64,000 nt of DNA, taken from Geomonas edaphica. Lineage in GTDB: Bacteria > Desulfobacterota > Desulfuromonadia > Geobacterales > Geobacteraceae. The notes beneath the pieces were generated by a model, which did no database searches, was not told the DNA's origin, and saw only the letters and a program-made list of their open reading frames with translations. The translations under genes and the position numbers were made by a program. The stretch's first letter is position 1. Each line of letters starts with the position of its first letter. The stretch is taken from the NCBI RefSeq assembly GCF_004917075.1, contig NZ_SSYB01000001.1:1161478-1225477 (forward strand), read 5' to 3'. Below are positions 26,638-34,188 of this stretch, one piece after another.

Positions 26638-26762
26638 GTTTTTGCCCTTTACACGTGAGTAATTTGGTGGCCGGAAGCACTCCGGCGCCGTCCGGGAGTG
26701 TCGCTGGTTGGGCGGTAGAAGTCAAGGGAAACGTGGCGCTTTATAACGCGAGGAGCAAGGCG

Positions 26763-27920
26763 TCAGGAGAGGCCGTCCAGGATGGCGCGGGAGATGATGA
26801 GGCGCTGGATCTCGCTCGTCCCCTCGTAGATCGAGGTGACCCGAACGTCACGGGCGTAGCGCTCGACGGGGAAGTCGCCCAGGTAACCGTAGCCGCCGAG
26901 CATCTGTACCGCCTTATAGCACGCCCGGTTGGCGGCTTCGGTGGCGTAGAGCTTTGCCATGGATGCCTCTTTTGCGAAACTCTTTCCCGCCTCGTTACGG
27001 TAGGCGGCCTGCATGAGCAGAAGGCGCGCGGCCTCGAGTTCTGTGTAGGCGTCGGCGATCATGAAGCGGATCGCCTCGAACTTGGAGATCTTCTGGCCGA
27101 ACTGGGACCTTTGCGCGGCATACGAGGTGGCAAAATCCATCGCGGCAAGGCCAATGCCGAGGGCGAGCGACCCGATGCCGATGCGGCCGCCGGCTAGTTC
27201 CCCTACCGCCACCCTGAAGCCCCGGTTCAGCTCGCCCATCAGGGCGGACGCCGGTATCCTGCACGCCTCGAAGGTAACGCTGCAGGTCGCCGAGGCGCGC
27301 TGGCCACTTTTATCCTCCTCCTTCCCGATGATGAGGCCCGGAGTCCCGGACTCCACGAGGAAGCAGCTGATCCCCTCCCCCCTGGGGGCGTCCCGGTCGG
27401 TGACCGCCCAGACCACGAAGACGCCGGCGTAGGGGGCGCTGGTGATGAAGGCCTTGGTGCCGTCGAGGATGAAGTGGTCGCCGTCGCGGCGCGCGGTGGT
27501 CACCATGGCGGCAGGGTCGGACCCGGCGCCGGGTTCGGTGAGGGCGAAGCTTGCGGCGATGCAGTCGCCTGAGCAGATGCAGGGGATGTAGCGTTCCTTC
27601 TGCTCCTGCGAGCCGATTGCCTCGATCACCTCGCAGACCATGTTGTTGACCGAGACGGTGACCGCGGTCGAGGCGCAAGCGCGGGCGATCTCGGTCATGG
27701 CGACGGAAAATGCGACGGCGCCCGTCTCGGAACCGCCGTAGGTCGCAGAAACGTCCAGCCCCATGAAACCCAGTTGGGCCAGTTTTTTCAGGTTCGCGAC
27801 GAAGGCGGGACGGTCCCCATCCCGGTCGAGCTTGGCCGCCAGCGGCGCCAGTTCGGCGGCGGCGAAGGCACGCGCCGTGTCGCGGATGAGCCGCTGTTCT
27901 TCGGTGAGCTCAAGAAACAT
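26763..27920 (-). CDS. Acyl-CoA dehydrogenase (short-chain type)
   Basis: The 385-residue flavoprotein has the acyl-CoA dehydrogenase fold with ALTEPGAGSD, the FAD-binding QMLGGYGYLGDFPVER and the catalytic glutamate in YEGTSEIQRL. It introduces the trans-2 double bond into an acyl-CoA and passes electrons to ETF. Butyryl-CoA-type enzymes have this motif set. It is the last gene of a thiolase - 3-hydroxyacyl-CoA dehydrogenase - acyl-CoA dehydrogenase operon. ATG 27920 has GGAG upstream; the longer frame overlaps the preceding gene. Confidence 0.92.
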   Translation of the reverse strand: MFLELTEEQRLIRDTARAFAAAELAPLAAKLDRDGDRPAFVANLKKLAQLGFMGLDVSATYGGSETGAVAFSVAMTEIARACASTAVTVSVNNMVCEVIEAIGSQEQKERYIPCICSGDCIAASFALTEPGAGSDPAAMVTTARRDGDHFILDGTKAFITSAPYAGVFVVWAVTDRDAPRGEGISCFLVESGTPGLIIGKEEDKSGQRASATCSVTFEACRIPASALMGELNRGFRVAVGELAGGRIGIGSLALGIGLAAMDFATSYAAQRSQFGQKISKFEAIRFMIADAYTELEAARLLLMQAAYRNEAGKSFAKEASMAKLYATEAANRACYKAVQMLGGYGYLGDFPVERYARDVRVTSIYEGTSEIQRLIISRAILDGLS

Positions 27921-27946
27921 GGTGGAGACTCCGTTGACGGGAGGGA

Positions 27947-28792
27947 CTAGTAGCGGTAGAAGCCCCGGCCCGATTTCCGTCCGAGGTAACCCGCGTCGAC
28001 CATCTGCACCAGCAGGGGACAAGGGCGGTATTTCGGGTCCTTGAAGCCGTCGTAGAGGACGTTGCCGATGGCGAGCACGGTATCGAGCCCGATAAAGTCG
28101 GCAAGTTGCAGTGGCCCCATCGGCTGGTTGGTTCCAAGCTTCATGCCGCGGTCGATGTCCTCCGCCGAGGCGATCCCCTCGTAAAGGGCGAACGCCGCCT
28201 CGTTGATCATCGGAATGAGGATGCGGTTTACGATGAAGCCGGGGTAGTCTTTTGAGGTCGCCATCTCCTTCCCGAGGAAGGCGACCGCCTCCGCGACGGC
28301 CTGGAAGGTCTCCTCGCTGGTGGCGATGCCGCGGATCACCTCGACCAGGGTCATAACCGGCACGGGGTTCATGAAGTGCATGCCGATGACGCGGTCCGGA
28401 CGCGCGGTCGCCGCAGCGATTCTCGTGATGGAGATGGAGGAGGTGTTGGAGGCTAGAATGGCGTGCTCGGTGGCGATGGCGTCCAGGGTGCGGAAGAGCT
28501 CCAGCTTGAGCGGCTCGTTTTCGGTGGCCGCTTCCACGATCAGTTCGCAGGCACCGAACTCATCCAGCGAAGAAGCGACCGTGATGCGTGCAAGGATTTC
28601 GTCGATGCCGGCGTCGAAGACGACACCTTTTTTCGCCTGGCGCTCGAGGTTCTGCGCGATGCCGGCAAGCCCCTTGGCCGCCTGCGCCGGGGAGGGATCG
28701 TAGGCGACGACCCGGCAGCCGTTTTGGGCGAAGACGTGCGCTATGCCGCTTCCCATCTGGCCGATGCCGGCCACACCCACTGTCTTGAACAT
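27947..28792 (-). CDS. hbd: 3-hydroxybutyryl-CoA dehydrogenase
   Basis: The 281-residue protein starts with the NAD-binding motif VGVAGIGQMGSGIA and has SNTSSIS, the catalytic histidine in GMHFMNPVPVM, and the C-terminal NQPMGPLQLADFIGLD. It oxidises (S)-3-hydroxyacyl-CoA to 3-ketoacyl-CoA or works in reverse. The size is that of single-function Hbd/PaaH enzymes. It sits between the thiolase and acyl-CoA dehydrogenase genes with short gaps. Confidence 0.94.
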   Translation of the reverse strand: MFKTVGVAGIGQMGSGIAHVFAQNGCRVVAYDPSPAQAAKGLAGIAQNLERQAKKGVVFDAGIDEILARITVASSLDEFGACELIVEAATENEPLKLELFRTLDAIATEHAILASNTSSISITRIAAATARPDRVIGMHFMNPVPVMTLVEVIRGIATSEETFQAVAEAVAFLGKEMATSKDYPGFIVNRILIPMINEAAFALYEGIASAEDIDRGMKLGTNQPMGPLQLADFIGLDTVLAIGNVLYDGFKDPKYRPCPLLVQMVDAGYLGRKSGRGFYRY

Positions 28793-28806
28793 GCTCCCCT
28801 CCGTCC

Positions 28807-29991
28807 CTACACCCGCTCTAAAATGGCGGCCACCGCCTCGCCGCCGCCGATGCAGAGCGAGGCGAGGCCGTAACGCTTGCCGCTACTTTGAAGCTCGCGC
28901 ACCAGGGTCGCGGCGAGCCTCCCGCCGCTTGCACCGATCGGGTGCCCGAGGGCACAGGCCCCGCCGTTCACGTTCACCTTCTTCATGTCGAGCCCAAGCT
29001 CACGGATCGCGATCAGCGGCACGGCGGCAAAGGCCTCGTTGATCTCGAAAAGATCTATCTCGTCCGGGTCGATCCCGGCCCGCGTGCAGACCGCCTTGAT
29101 GGCGCCGACCGGCGCGTCGGTGTACTGGTCGGGATGCAGGCTGCAGGTGGCATACGCAACGAGACGCGCCTTCGGTCTCAACCGGTAACGCTCGACCGCC
29201 TCGGCACCGGCCAGGAGCGCGAAGGCCGCACCGTCGTTGATGGTCGAGGCGTTCCCGGCAGTGATGGTGGCGCCGTCACGGCCGAAAGCGGGTTTCAGGT
29301 CGGCGATCGTCGCTATGTCGACCCGGAACGGCTCCTCGTCCTCGCTCACCGTTTCCCTGCCATGGCCGTGCTTTCCCTTCTTCACCACCGGGACGATCTC
29401 ATCGGCAAAGATCCCTTCTGACACCGCTTCCTGGGCAAGCTGGTAGGAGCGGAGCGCGAACTCGTCCTGCGCCTCGCGCCCGAGGGCGTGCCGTTTTACC
29501 GCCTCCTCGGCGATCTCCCCCATGTGACGCCCCGAGTAGGGGTCCTGGAGGCCATCGTACAGCATCAAATCGAGCAGTTGCCCGTGCCCCATCCGGTAGC
29601 CGTAACGGGCCTTCTTGAGGGCGAAGGGAGCCTGCGACATGCTCTCCATGCCACCGGCGATGGCCACCTCTGCGTCGCCGAGCATGATGGAGCCGGCCGC
29701 CAGCATGATCGCCTTCAGGCCGCTGCCGCACACCTTGTTGATGGTCATGGCGTGGGTGCTGTCGGGAATCCCCGCCCGGCGCATCGCCTGCCTTGCCGGG
29801 GCCTGTCCGCACCCGCCTGTGAGGACCTGCCCCGCGATGACCTCGTCCACGGCCGCGGGCTCCAGAGCGCTCCGTTCGAGAAGCGCCTGCATTACCGTTC
29901 CCGCCAGGGCATGCGCCTCCAGCTCGGAGAGGACTCCTCCGAAGGAGCCGAACGGCGTCCTCAACGCCTCGACGACAAACACATCTCTCAT
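28807..29991 (-). CDS. Acetyl-CoA acetyltransferase (thiolase)
   Basis: The 394-residue thiolase has the nucleophilic cysteine in NKVCGSGLKA, the NEAFA motif, HPIGASGGR, and the acid/base cysteine in CIGGGEA. It condenses two acetyl-CoA or cleaves acetoacetyl-CoA and longer 3-ketoacyl-CoA. It is the first gene of the three-gene fatty-acid module; a crotonase and ETF genes are not in the immediate cluster. Confidence 0.94.
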   Translation of the reverse strand: MRDVFVVEALRTPFGSFGGVLSELEAHALAGTVMQALLERSALEPAAVDEVIAGQVLTGGCGQAPARQAMRRAGIPDSTHAMTINKVCGSGLKAIMLAAGSIMLGDAEVAIAGGMESMSQAPFALKKARYGYRMGHGQLLDLMLYDGLQDPYSGRHMGEIAEEAVKRHALGREAQDEFALRSYQLAQEAVSEGIFADEIVPVVKKGKHGHGRETVSEDEEPFRVDIATIADLKPAFGRDGATITAGNASTINDGAAFALLAGAEAVERYRLRPKARLVAYATCSLHPDQYTDAPVGAIKAVCTRAGIDPDEIDLFEINEAFAAVPLIAIRELGLDMKKVNVNGGACALGHPIGASGGRLAATLVRELQSSGKRYGLASLCIGGGEAVAAILERV

Positions 29992-30173
29992 GCCCCCTCC
30001 CCACGCGTCAGTTACTCTGTGTCCGGGCTGCTGCAGACAGTCACAGGAGAGATAAATCTACAATATTTTTGCTATAACGCCAGTGTGCCATACAGGAAAG
30101 GGAATATCTGAACCGAAAGGCGGGTAAAACAGCAAAACTCAAGCAGTCATTATCTTTCGTCACATAACATCCA

Positions 30174-30291
30174 CCTCCCCTCTCCCTCCGGGAGAGGGTA
30201 AGGGTGAGGGCGTCGGCAGCTGCAGTTTCTCACTTCGTGGCAACGCCCTCACCCGCTCTTTGGGCACCTTCTCCAGAGGGGAGAGGGAGAC
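30174..30291. repeat. Paired-palindrome element with GGTGAGGGCG arms
   Basis: CTCTCCCTCCGGGAGAGGGT and GGGTGAGGGCG on the left face CGCCCTCACCC and CCAGAGGGGAGAGGGA on the right. It is a nested inverted repeat lying between the thiolase operon and the M24 peptidase gene. The rest of the 382-bp gap (29992-30373) shows only the terminator at 30321. Confidence 0.6.
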
Positions 30292-30320
30292 TAAGAGAAT
30301 GTCGCGAGGGATCAAAAGAA

Positions 30321-30349
30321 AAAGGGCAACGCTGTGACCGTTGCCCTTT
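30321..30349 (-). terminator. Terminator of the kinase-peptidase operon
   Basis: AAAGGGCAACG and CGTTGCCCTTT form an 11-bp stem with a 7-nt loop, 25 bp beyond the peptidase stop codon on the minus strand. Confidence 0.75.
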
Positions 30350-30373
30350 CCCGTCTCTTTACCCGTGACAAAC

Positions 30374-31543
30374 TCAGAGATAGACGATGTCGTCCGGCAG
30401 TTCGCTGAGCTTCTCCCCCCCGTTTTCGGTGACAGCAAAGGTGTTCTCTATGCCGATCACCCCCTTGCCGGGGAAGACGAACTTCGGTTCTATGGCGAGG
30501 GTCTGTCCCACCTGCAGCGGTACCTTGAAACCCTGGGCCAGCACCGGGAACTCGTCCAGCTCCAGCCCCACGCCGTGCCCCACAAAGCGTGCGTTCTCGC
30601 CCGGTGCCCCCATGAAATGCTCGGCGAGCCCCGCGTCCGTCGCCATCTCCAGGGCCTTCAGGAAGAGCTCCTCGCAGATGGCACCGGGCTTCAGGTTTTG
30701 CGCCAGGTAATCCTGGATGGCAAGGGCGACCCCGAAGGCATGCGTTAGCTCCGGGTCGAGCTTTCCGATCACGAAAAAGCGGGTCATGTCGATGATGTAA
30801 CCGTTGAAGACCGCGGTGTAGTCGATCAGGATGGGCGCGTCGGCTGGGATGAGAGCGGCAGATGCGCCGTGGGGGGAGGCCGCGGACATCCCCTGGCCGG
30901 TGACGGCACCGTCGAAGAAGCCGGTATCGCCCGCTGTTGCGGAGGAGACGGCAAGCCCCTGGAAGAGTTCCTGGTTGAAGGCGCGCATCCTGACGTACCC
31001 CTCCCCGCCCGCCTTTCGCAGCCGGTACTCGAATTCGGCGGCGAGATCCACCTCGCGCATCCCTTCCTTTAAAAACTGCGGCACGGCGCGGAAGACCTGC
31101 CCGAGTTCGACGCCGCAGTGCCGGATCTGCTCCAGCTCCCAGGCCGACTTCACGGAGCGTATCTCCCGGTTCACCGCGGAGATGTCCACGAACTCGCATC
31201 CCGGAAGCAGCTTCTGGTAGTACTGGTACTGCTGCACCGGTGCCACGTCGAAGGTGAAACCGATCTTCTTCACCTCCTCGCCGAACGCGCCGGGAAATTC
31301 CTTGCTGGAGGGAAAGGGCCTCGTGTCGTCGATGCAGCTCTCGGCCTTGGCACGTGTGTAGCTCTTGCGCACGAAAAGGCGCGGCTCACCCGAAGCGGGA
31401 ACCCAGAGGGTCGAGTTCTGCCTGGTGCCGGAAAAGTAATAGACGTCGATCGGGTAGATGAAGAGCGCCCCGTCCATCCCTTTTTCCTGCAACTTAAGCT
31501 GCAGCCGCCCTATCCTTGTCAGCGCTTCCTGCTGTGTCAGCAT
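30374..31543 (-). CDS. M24-family metallopeptidase (Xaa-Pro dipeptidase-like)
   Basis: The 389-residue protein has a creatinase-type N-terminal domain and an M24 "pita-bread" catalytic domain. The five metal ligands are visible: D in LIDYTAVFNG, D in IIDMTR, H in FVGHGVGLE, E in AIEPKF, and E in GIENTF. Members remove N-terminal residues before proline or cleave Xaa-Pro dipeptides. No signal peptide is seen, so it is cytosolic. It overlaps the upstream histidine kinase gene by 7 bp. Confidence 0.9.
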   Translation of the reverse strand: MLTQQEALTRIGRLQLKLQEKGMDGALFIYPIDVYYFSGTRQNSTLWVPASGEPRLFVRKSYTRAKAESCIDDTRPFPSSKEFPGAFGEEVKKIGFTFDVAPVQQYQYYQKLLPGCEFVDISAVNREIRSVKSAWELEQIRHCGVELGQVFRAVPQFLKEGMREVDLAAEFEYRLRKAGGEGYVRMRAFNQELFQGLAVSSATAGDTGFFDGAVTGQGMSAASPHGASAALIPADAPILIDYTAVFNGYIIDMTRFFVIGKLDPELTHAFGVALAIQDYLAQNLKPGAICEELFLKALEMATDAGLAEHFMGAPGENARFVGHGVGLELDEFPVLAQGFKVPLQVGQTLAIEPKFVFPGKGVIGIENTFAVTENGGEKLSELPDDIVYL

Positions 31544-33156
31544 GCCTGTCCCCCGTTGTGGTTTTGCTGGCCCCCCAGCGTGAAGAAGAAGGTCGCCCCC
31601 TCTCCCGGCTGCGCCTCGGCCCAGATCTGGCCGCCATGACGCTGGATGACGCGCTGCACGCTCGCCAGGCCGATGCCGGTTCCCTTGAAGTCGTCGGCAT
31701 CATGCAGGCGCTGGAAGGGCTTGAAAAGCTGCGCGGCCTTGCTCATGTCGAACCCCGCGCCGTTGTCGCGTATGAAGAATACGTCCTTCCCCTGCGAGCG
31801 ATCGACACCGATCTCGATGCAGCTTTGCTCCTTCTTCGCCGAATACTTCCATGCGTTGCCGAGAAGGTTGTCGAGCACCACGCGGAGCAGTTGGGAATCG
31901 GCCTGTGCCGTCATCGCCGGCTCCACCAGGCAGCTAATGCGCCGCTGCGGGTCGGACAGCCTCAACTCGGCCAGGATCTCTTCGGCAAGGCCGGTCACGT
32001 CGACCGTTTCGCGCTGCAGCGTGCCGCAGTAGCGGCGCGAGAAGTTGAGTAGTGTGTCGATCAGGTGGTTCATCTTGATGCTGCCGTTCAGGATCTCCTG
32101 AACGTAGTCGCGACACTGCGGGTCGAGGTTCCCACTGAAGAGCTCGAGGATGATCTGGCTGTAGCCGTTGATGGCGGTCAAAGGGCGCCTGAGATCGTGT
32201 GAAACGGTGTAGTTGAAGGCCTCCAACTCCTCGTTGGCAGTCTCCATTTCGAGGGCGCGCGCGGACAGGTGCGTGTGCAGCACCTCGATCTCCTCCGCGG
32301 TCTGTTTTCTGCGGGTGACATCAGAGATCATGGCGAAGGAACCGCCGAACACCCCCTTGCCGTCATGGATCGGCTTCGCGGAGACGCTGGCCCATACCCT
32401 GGAGCCGTCCTTGCGCACGAAGATGGTCTCGTAGTGTTCCGCCACCCCCTGCTCCCGGCTCTTCTGGCGCGCTGCGGTCTCGTCGTGCAGCGCCTCGTCG
32501 ACAAACTCGAGGAAGGGGTGACCGATCACCTCGGGCACCTCGCGCCCGAGCATGTCGGCAAACTGCCGGTTGATGTAGGTGAGCCGGCCGTTGCTGTCGG
32601 CGGCGACGATCGCCTCCTGCGAGGTCTCGACGATCATCCGGAAGCGCGCCTCATTATCCTTGAGCGCTTGTTTGGCCTTCTTCCACTCGGTGACATCCGT
32701 CATAACCGCCAGCGACCACACGATCTCCCCGGCGGCGTCGCGCTCGGCCGAAGCGGAGAGCAGCACCTCGATGATGTCGCCACTCTTGCTGACCACCTGG
32801 TACTCCACATTGCGGCAAGACCCGGTACGGAAGAATTCCGGCAACACCTCTTCCAGTGCGTAGCGCCGGGACTCGGGGGTGAGGAAGTCGCTCGAGCGAC
32901 GCCCGAGGACCTCGTCACGGGAATACCCCAGCACCTCGGTCCAGTGGTTGCTGACGTCGAGCAGGAGACCGTTTCGGTCGATCGAATGCAGCATCACCGG
33001 CGTCTCGTTGTACAGGTGACGAAAACGCCGCTCGCTGTCGGACAGGCGTTTCAGCTCGCTTTTTTGCTCGTCGCAAAGCCGGCGCAATCCCGCGTTCTCC
33101 GCCTGCAACCGGGCAAGTTCGGTGCGAAGGTTTTCTGTCATTACGTCTTCTTGCAT
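31537..33156 (-). CDS. Cytosolic PAS-PAS histidine kinase
   Basis: The 539-residue kinase begins with a coiled coil (1-45), then two PAS domains (about 45-165 and 170-290), a HisKA domain with the histidine in VSHDLRRPLTAINGY, and an ATPase domain with DNGAGFD and GTGIGLA. The H-box is of the phytochrome-kinase-like class. It has no membrane segment and no receiver, so its partner is elsewhere. ATG 33156 has GGAG five bases upstream. It is first in an operon with the M24 peptidase. Confidence 0.92.
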   Translation of the reverse strand: MQEDVMTENLRTELARLQAENAGLRRLCDEQKSELKRLSDSERRFRHLYNETPVMLHSIDRNGLLLDVSNHWTEVLGYSRDEVLGRRSSDFLTPESRRYALEEVLPEFFRTGSCRNVEYQVVSKSGDIIEVLLSASAERDAAGEIVWSLAVMTDVTEWKKAKQALKDNEARFRMIVETSQEAIVAADSNGRLTYINRQFADMLGREVPEVIGHPFLEFVDEALHDETAARQKSREQGVAEHYETIFVRKDGSRVWASVSAKPIHDGKGVFGGSFAMISDVTRRKQTAEEIEVLHTHLSARALEMETANEELEAFNYTVSHDLRRPLTAINGYSQIILELFSGNLDPQCRDYVQEILNGSIKMNHLIDTLLNFSRRYCGTLQRETVDVTGLAEEILAELRLSDPQRRISCLVEPAMTAQADSQLLRVVLDNLLGNAWKYSAKKEQSCIEIGVDRSQGKDVFFIRDNGAGFDMSKAAQLFKPFQRLHDADDFKGTGIGLASVQRVIQRHGGQIWAEAQPGEGATFFFTLGGQQNHNGGQAC

Positions 33157-33367
33157 GTCCGCTCCATGGGGCGCTGCATCCCCGTGAGACGTTGTTTACG
33201 ATGTATACGATGAGATTGTCAACTGAATTCCGCTGACGAGAAACCACACCAGTCTACGCGGCAAACGTTTGATACCATTAAACTTATGCCGAAGTCATCA
33301 TATTTCCGACGTGCAACGCAACGCCCACTTTATTTCCGCGGCAAAGTCTGTTATGGTACCCACGCCC

Positions 33368-33383
33368 TTTACGTATACGTAAA
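33368..33383 (+). promoter_or_regulatory. Perfect 16-bp palindrome (operator candidate) before the thioesterase
   Basis: TTTACGTATACGTAAA is its own reverse complement. It lies about 22 nt before the GTG start and just downstream of a weak promoter (TTTATT-N17-TATGGT, -10 at 33352-33357), the place expected for a repressor site. The ACGT-ACGT core resembles sites of the MerR-family LiuR regulator of branched-chain acyl-CoA catabolism, but the regulator is not known here. Confidence 0.6.
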
Positions 33384-33405
33384 ATACCGGGAGGAGAAAA
33401 ACACC

Positions 33406-33888
33406 GTGTCCAATTCAACCGTACTGAAGGCCTGTGAGCAGACCGAGATAGATTTGAGCGGCGCCGAGGGTTGGGTCCCCTTCGACGCACCTGCACTGGT
33501 AGGGGATTCGCTTCGTTTCGTTTCCGGCGACGCCAGGGGGGACCGTTTCCGGGCCCGCTACTACCGCGACGCGGACAAGCACCTGCACGCCCGCTTCTGG
33601 CTAGGCCCCGAAGCGGAGGGACCGCCGGGGCACGCCCACGGCGGCGCGGTCGCCGCCATCATGGACGAGGCCTTGGGACTTGCCGCATGGGCGGCCGGGT
33701 ACCCGATCGTCGTTGGAAACCTGAACGTGAGTTTCCGCAACATGCTCCCGCTGAAAAAGGTGGTGACCGTGGAGAGCCGTGTCGTATCCGTGGAAGGGAG
33801 AAAGATCATGGTGCACGGCCGCATCTTCCGCGGCGACACCACCTACGCCGAGGCCCAGTGCCTGTGCATAACCATCCCCGGTAAGTAG
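33406..33888 (+). CDS. PaaI-type hot-dog fold thioesterase
   Basis: The 160-residue protein has the hot-dog catalytic segment HAHGGAVAAIMDEALG and the strand NLNVSFRNMLPL that follows in PaaI-like acyl-CoA thioesterases. It likely hydrolyses an acyl-CoA. GTG 33406 has GGGAGGAG nine bases upstream. It is divergent from the PAS kinase gene, with a 249-bp shared gap. Confidence 0.85.
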   Translation: MSNSTVLKACEQTEIDLSGAEGWVPFDAPALVGDSLRFVSGDARGDRFRARYYRDADKHLHARFWLGPEAEGPPGHAHGGAVAAIMDEALGLAAWAAGYPIVVGNLNVSFRNMLPLKKVVTVESRVVSVEGRKIMVHGRIFRGDTTYAEAQCLCITIPGK

Positions 33889-33898
33889 CCCTCTGAGC

Positions 33899-33918
33899 GG
33901 CGGCGCGAACGCGCCGCC
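33899..33918 (+). terminator. GC-rich hairpin after the thioesterase gene
   Basis: GGCGGCGC and GCGCCGCC close a 4-nt loop. The T tract is absent, so it may be a pause or rho-independent-like hairpin. The rest of the 300-bp gap to the next start (33889-34188) shows no other feature I can support. Confidence 0.45.
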
Positions 33919-34188
33919 GTCCCTCGTTGTACCGCTGAATCACTGTTAACGTTTCTTTGTCTGCCACTACTCCTATACCTGCAGCGCAACGGATGCTCAC
34001 AGCCTCTACTCTCCTCCGTCACAACCGCACAGCACGATCATTCTACCTTCCTTTTCGCAGATCTCCATATTGTTTCTCCTATTCAATTCCCCCACAGATA
34101 ACCGATGAATCATCCATGGTTGTCCTATCTATGACTATGCGTGTTCCATAGCCAGTTTTACCATTTGGCTTACAAGGGGAGAGATGAG

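Noticed and set aside
4211-30291. C/G-run repeats considered as CRISPR repeats
   Set aside because: Units are palindromic, dispersed and not regularly spaced, and no cas genes are present.
34040-34188. Possible FliA promoter before the large chemoreceptor
   Set aside because: The best alignment (ACCGATGA with a poor upstream half) matches only four of eight bases in the -35 part.
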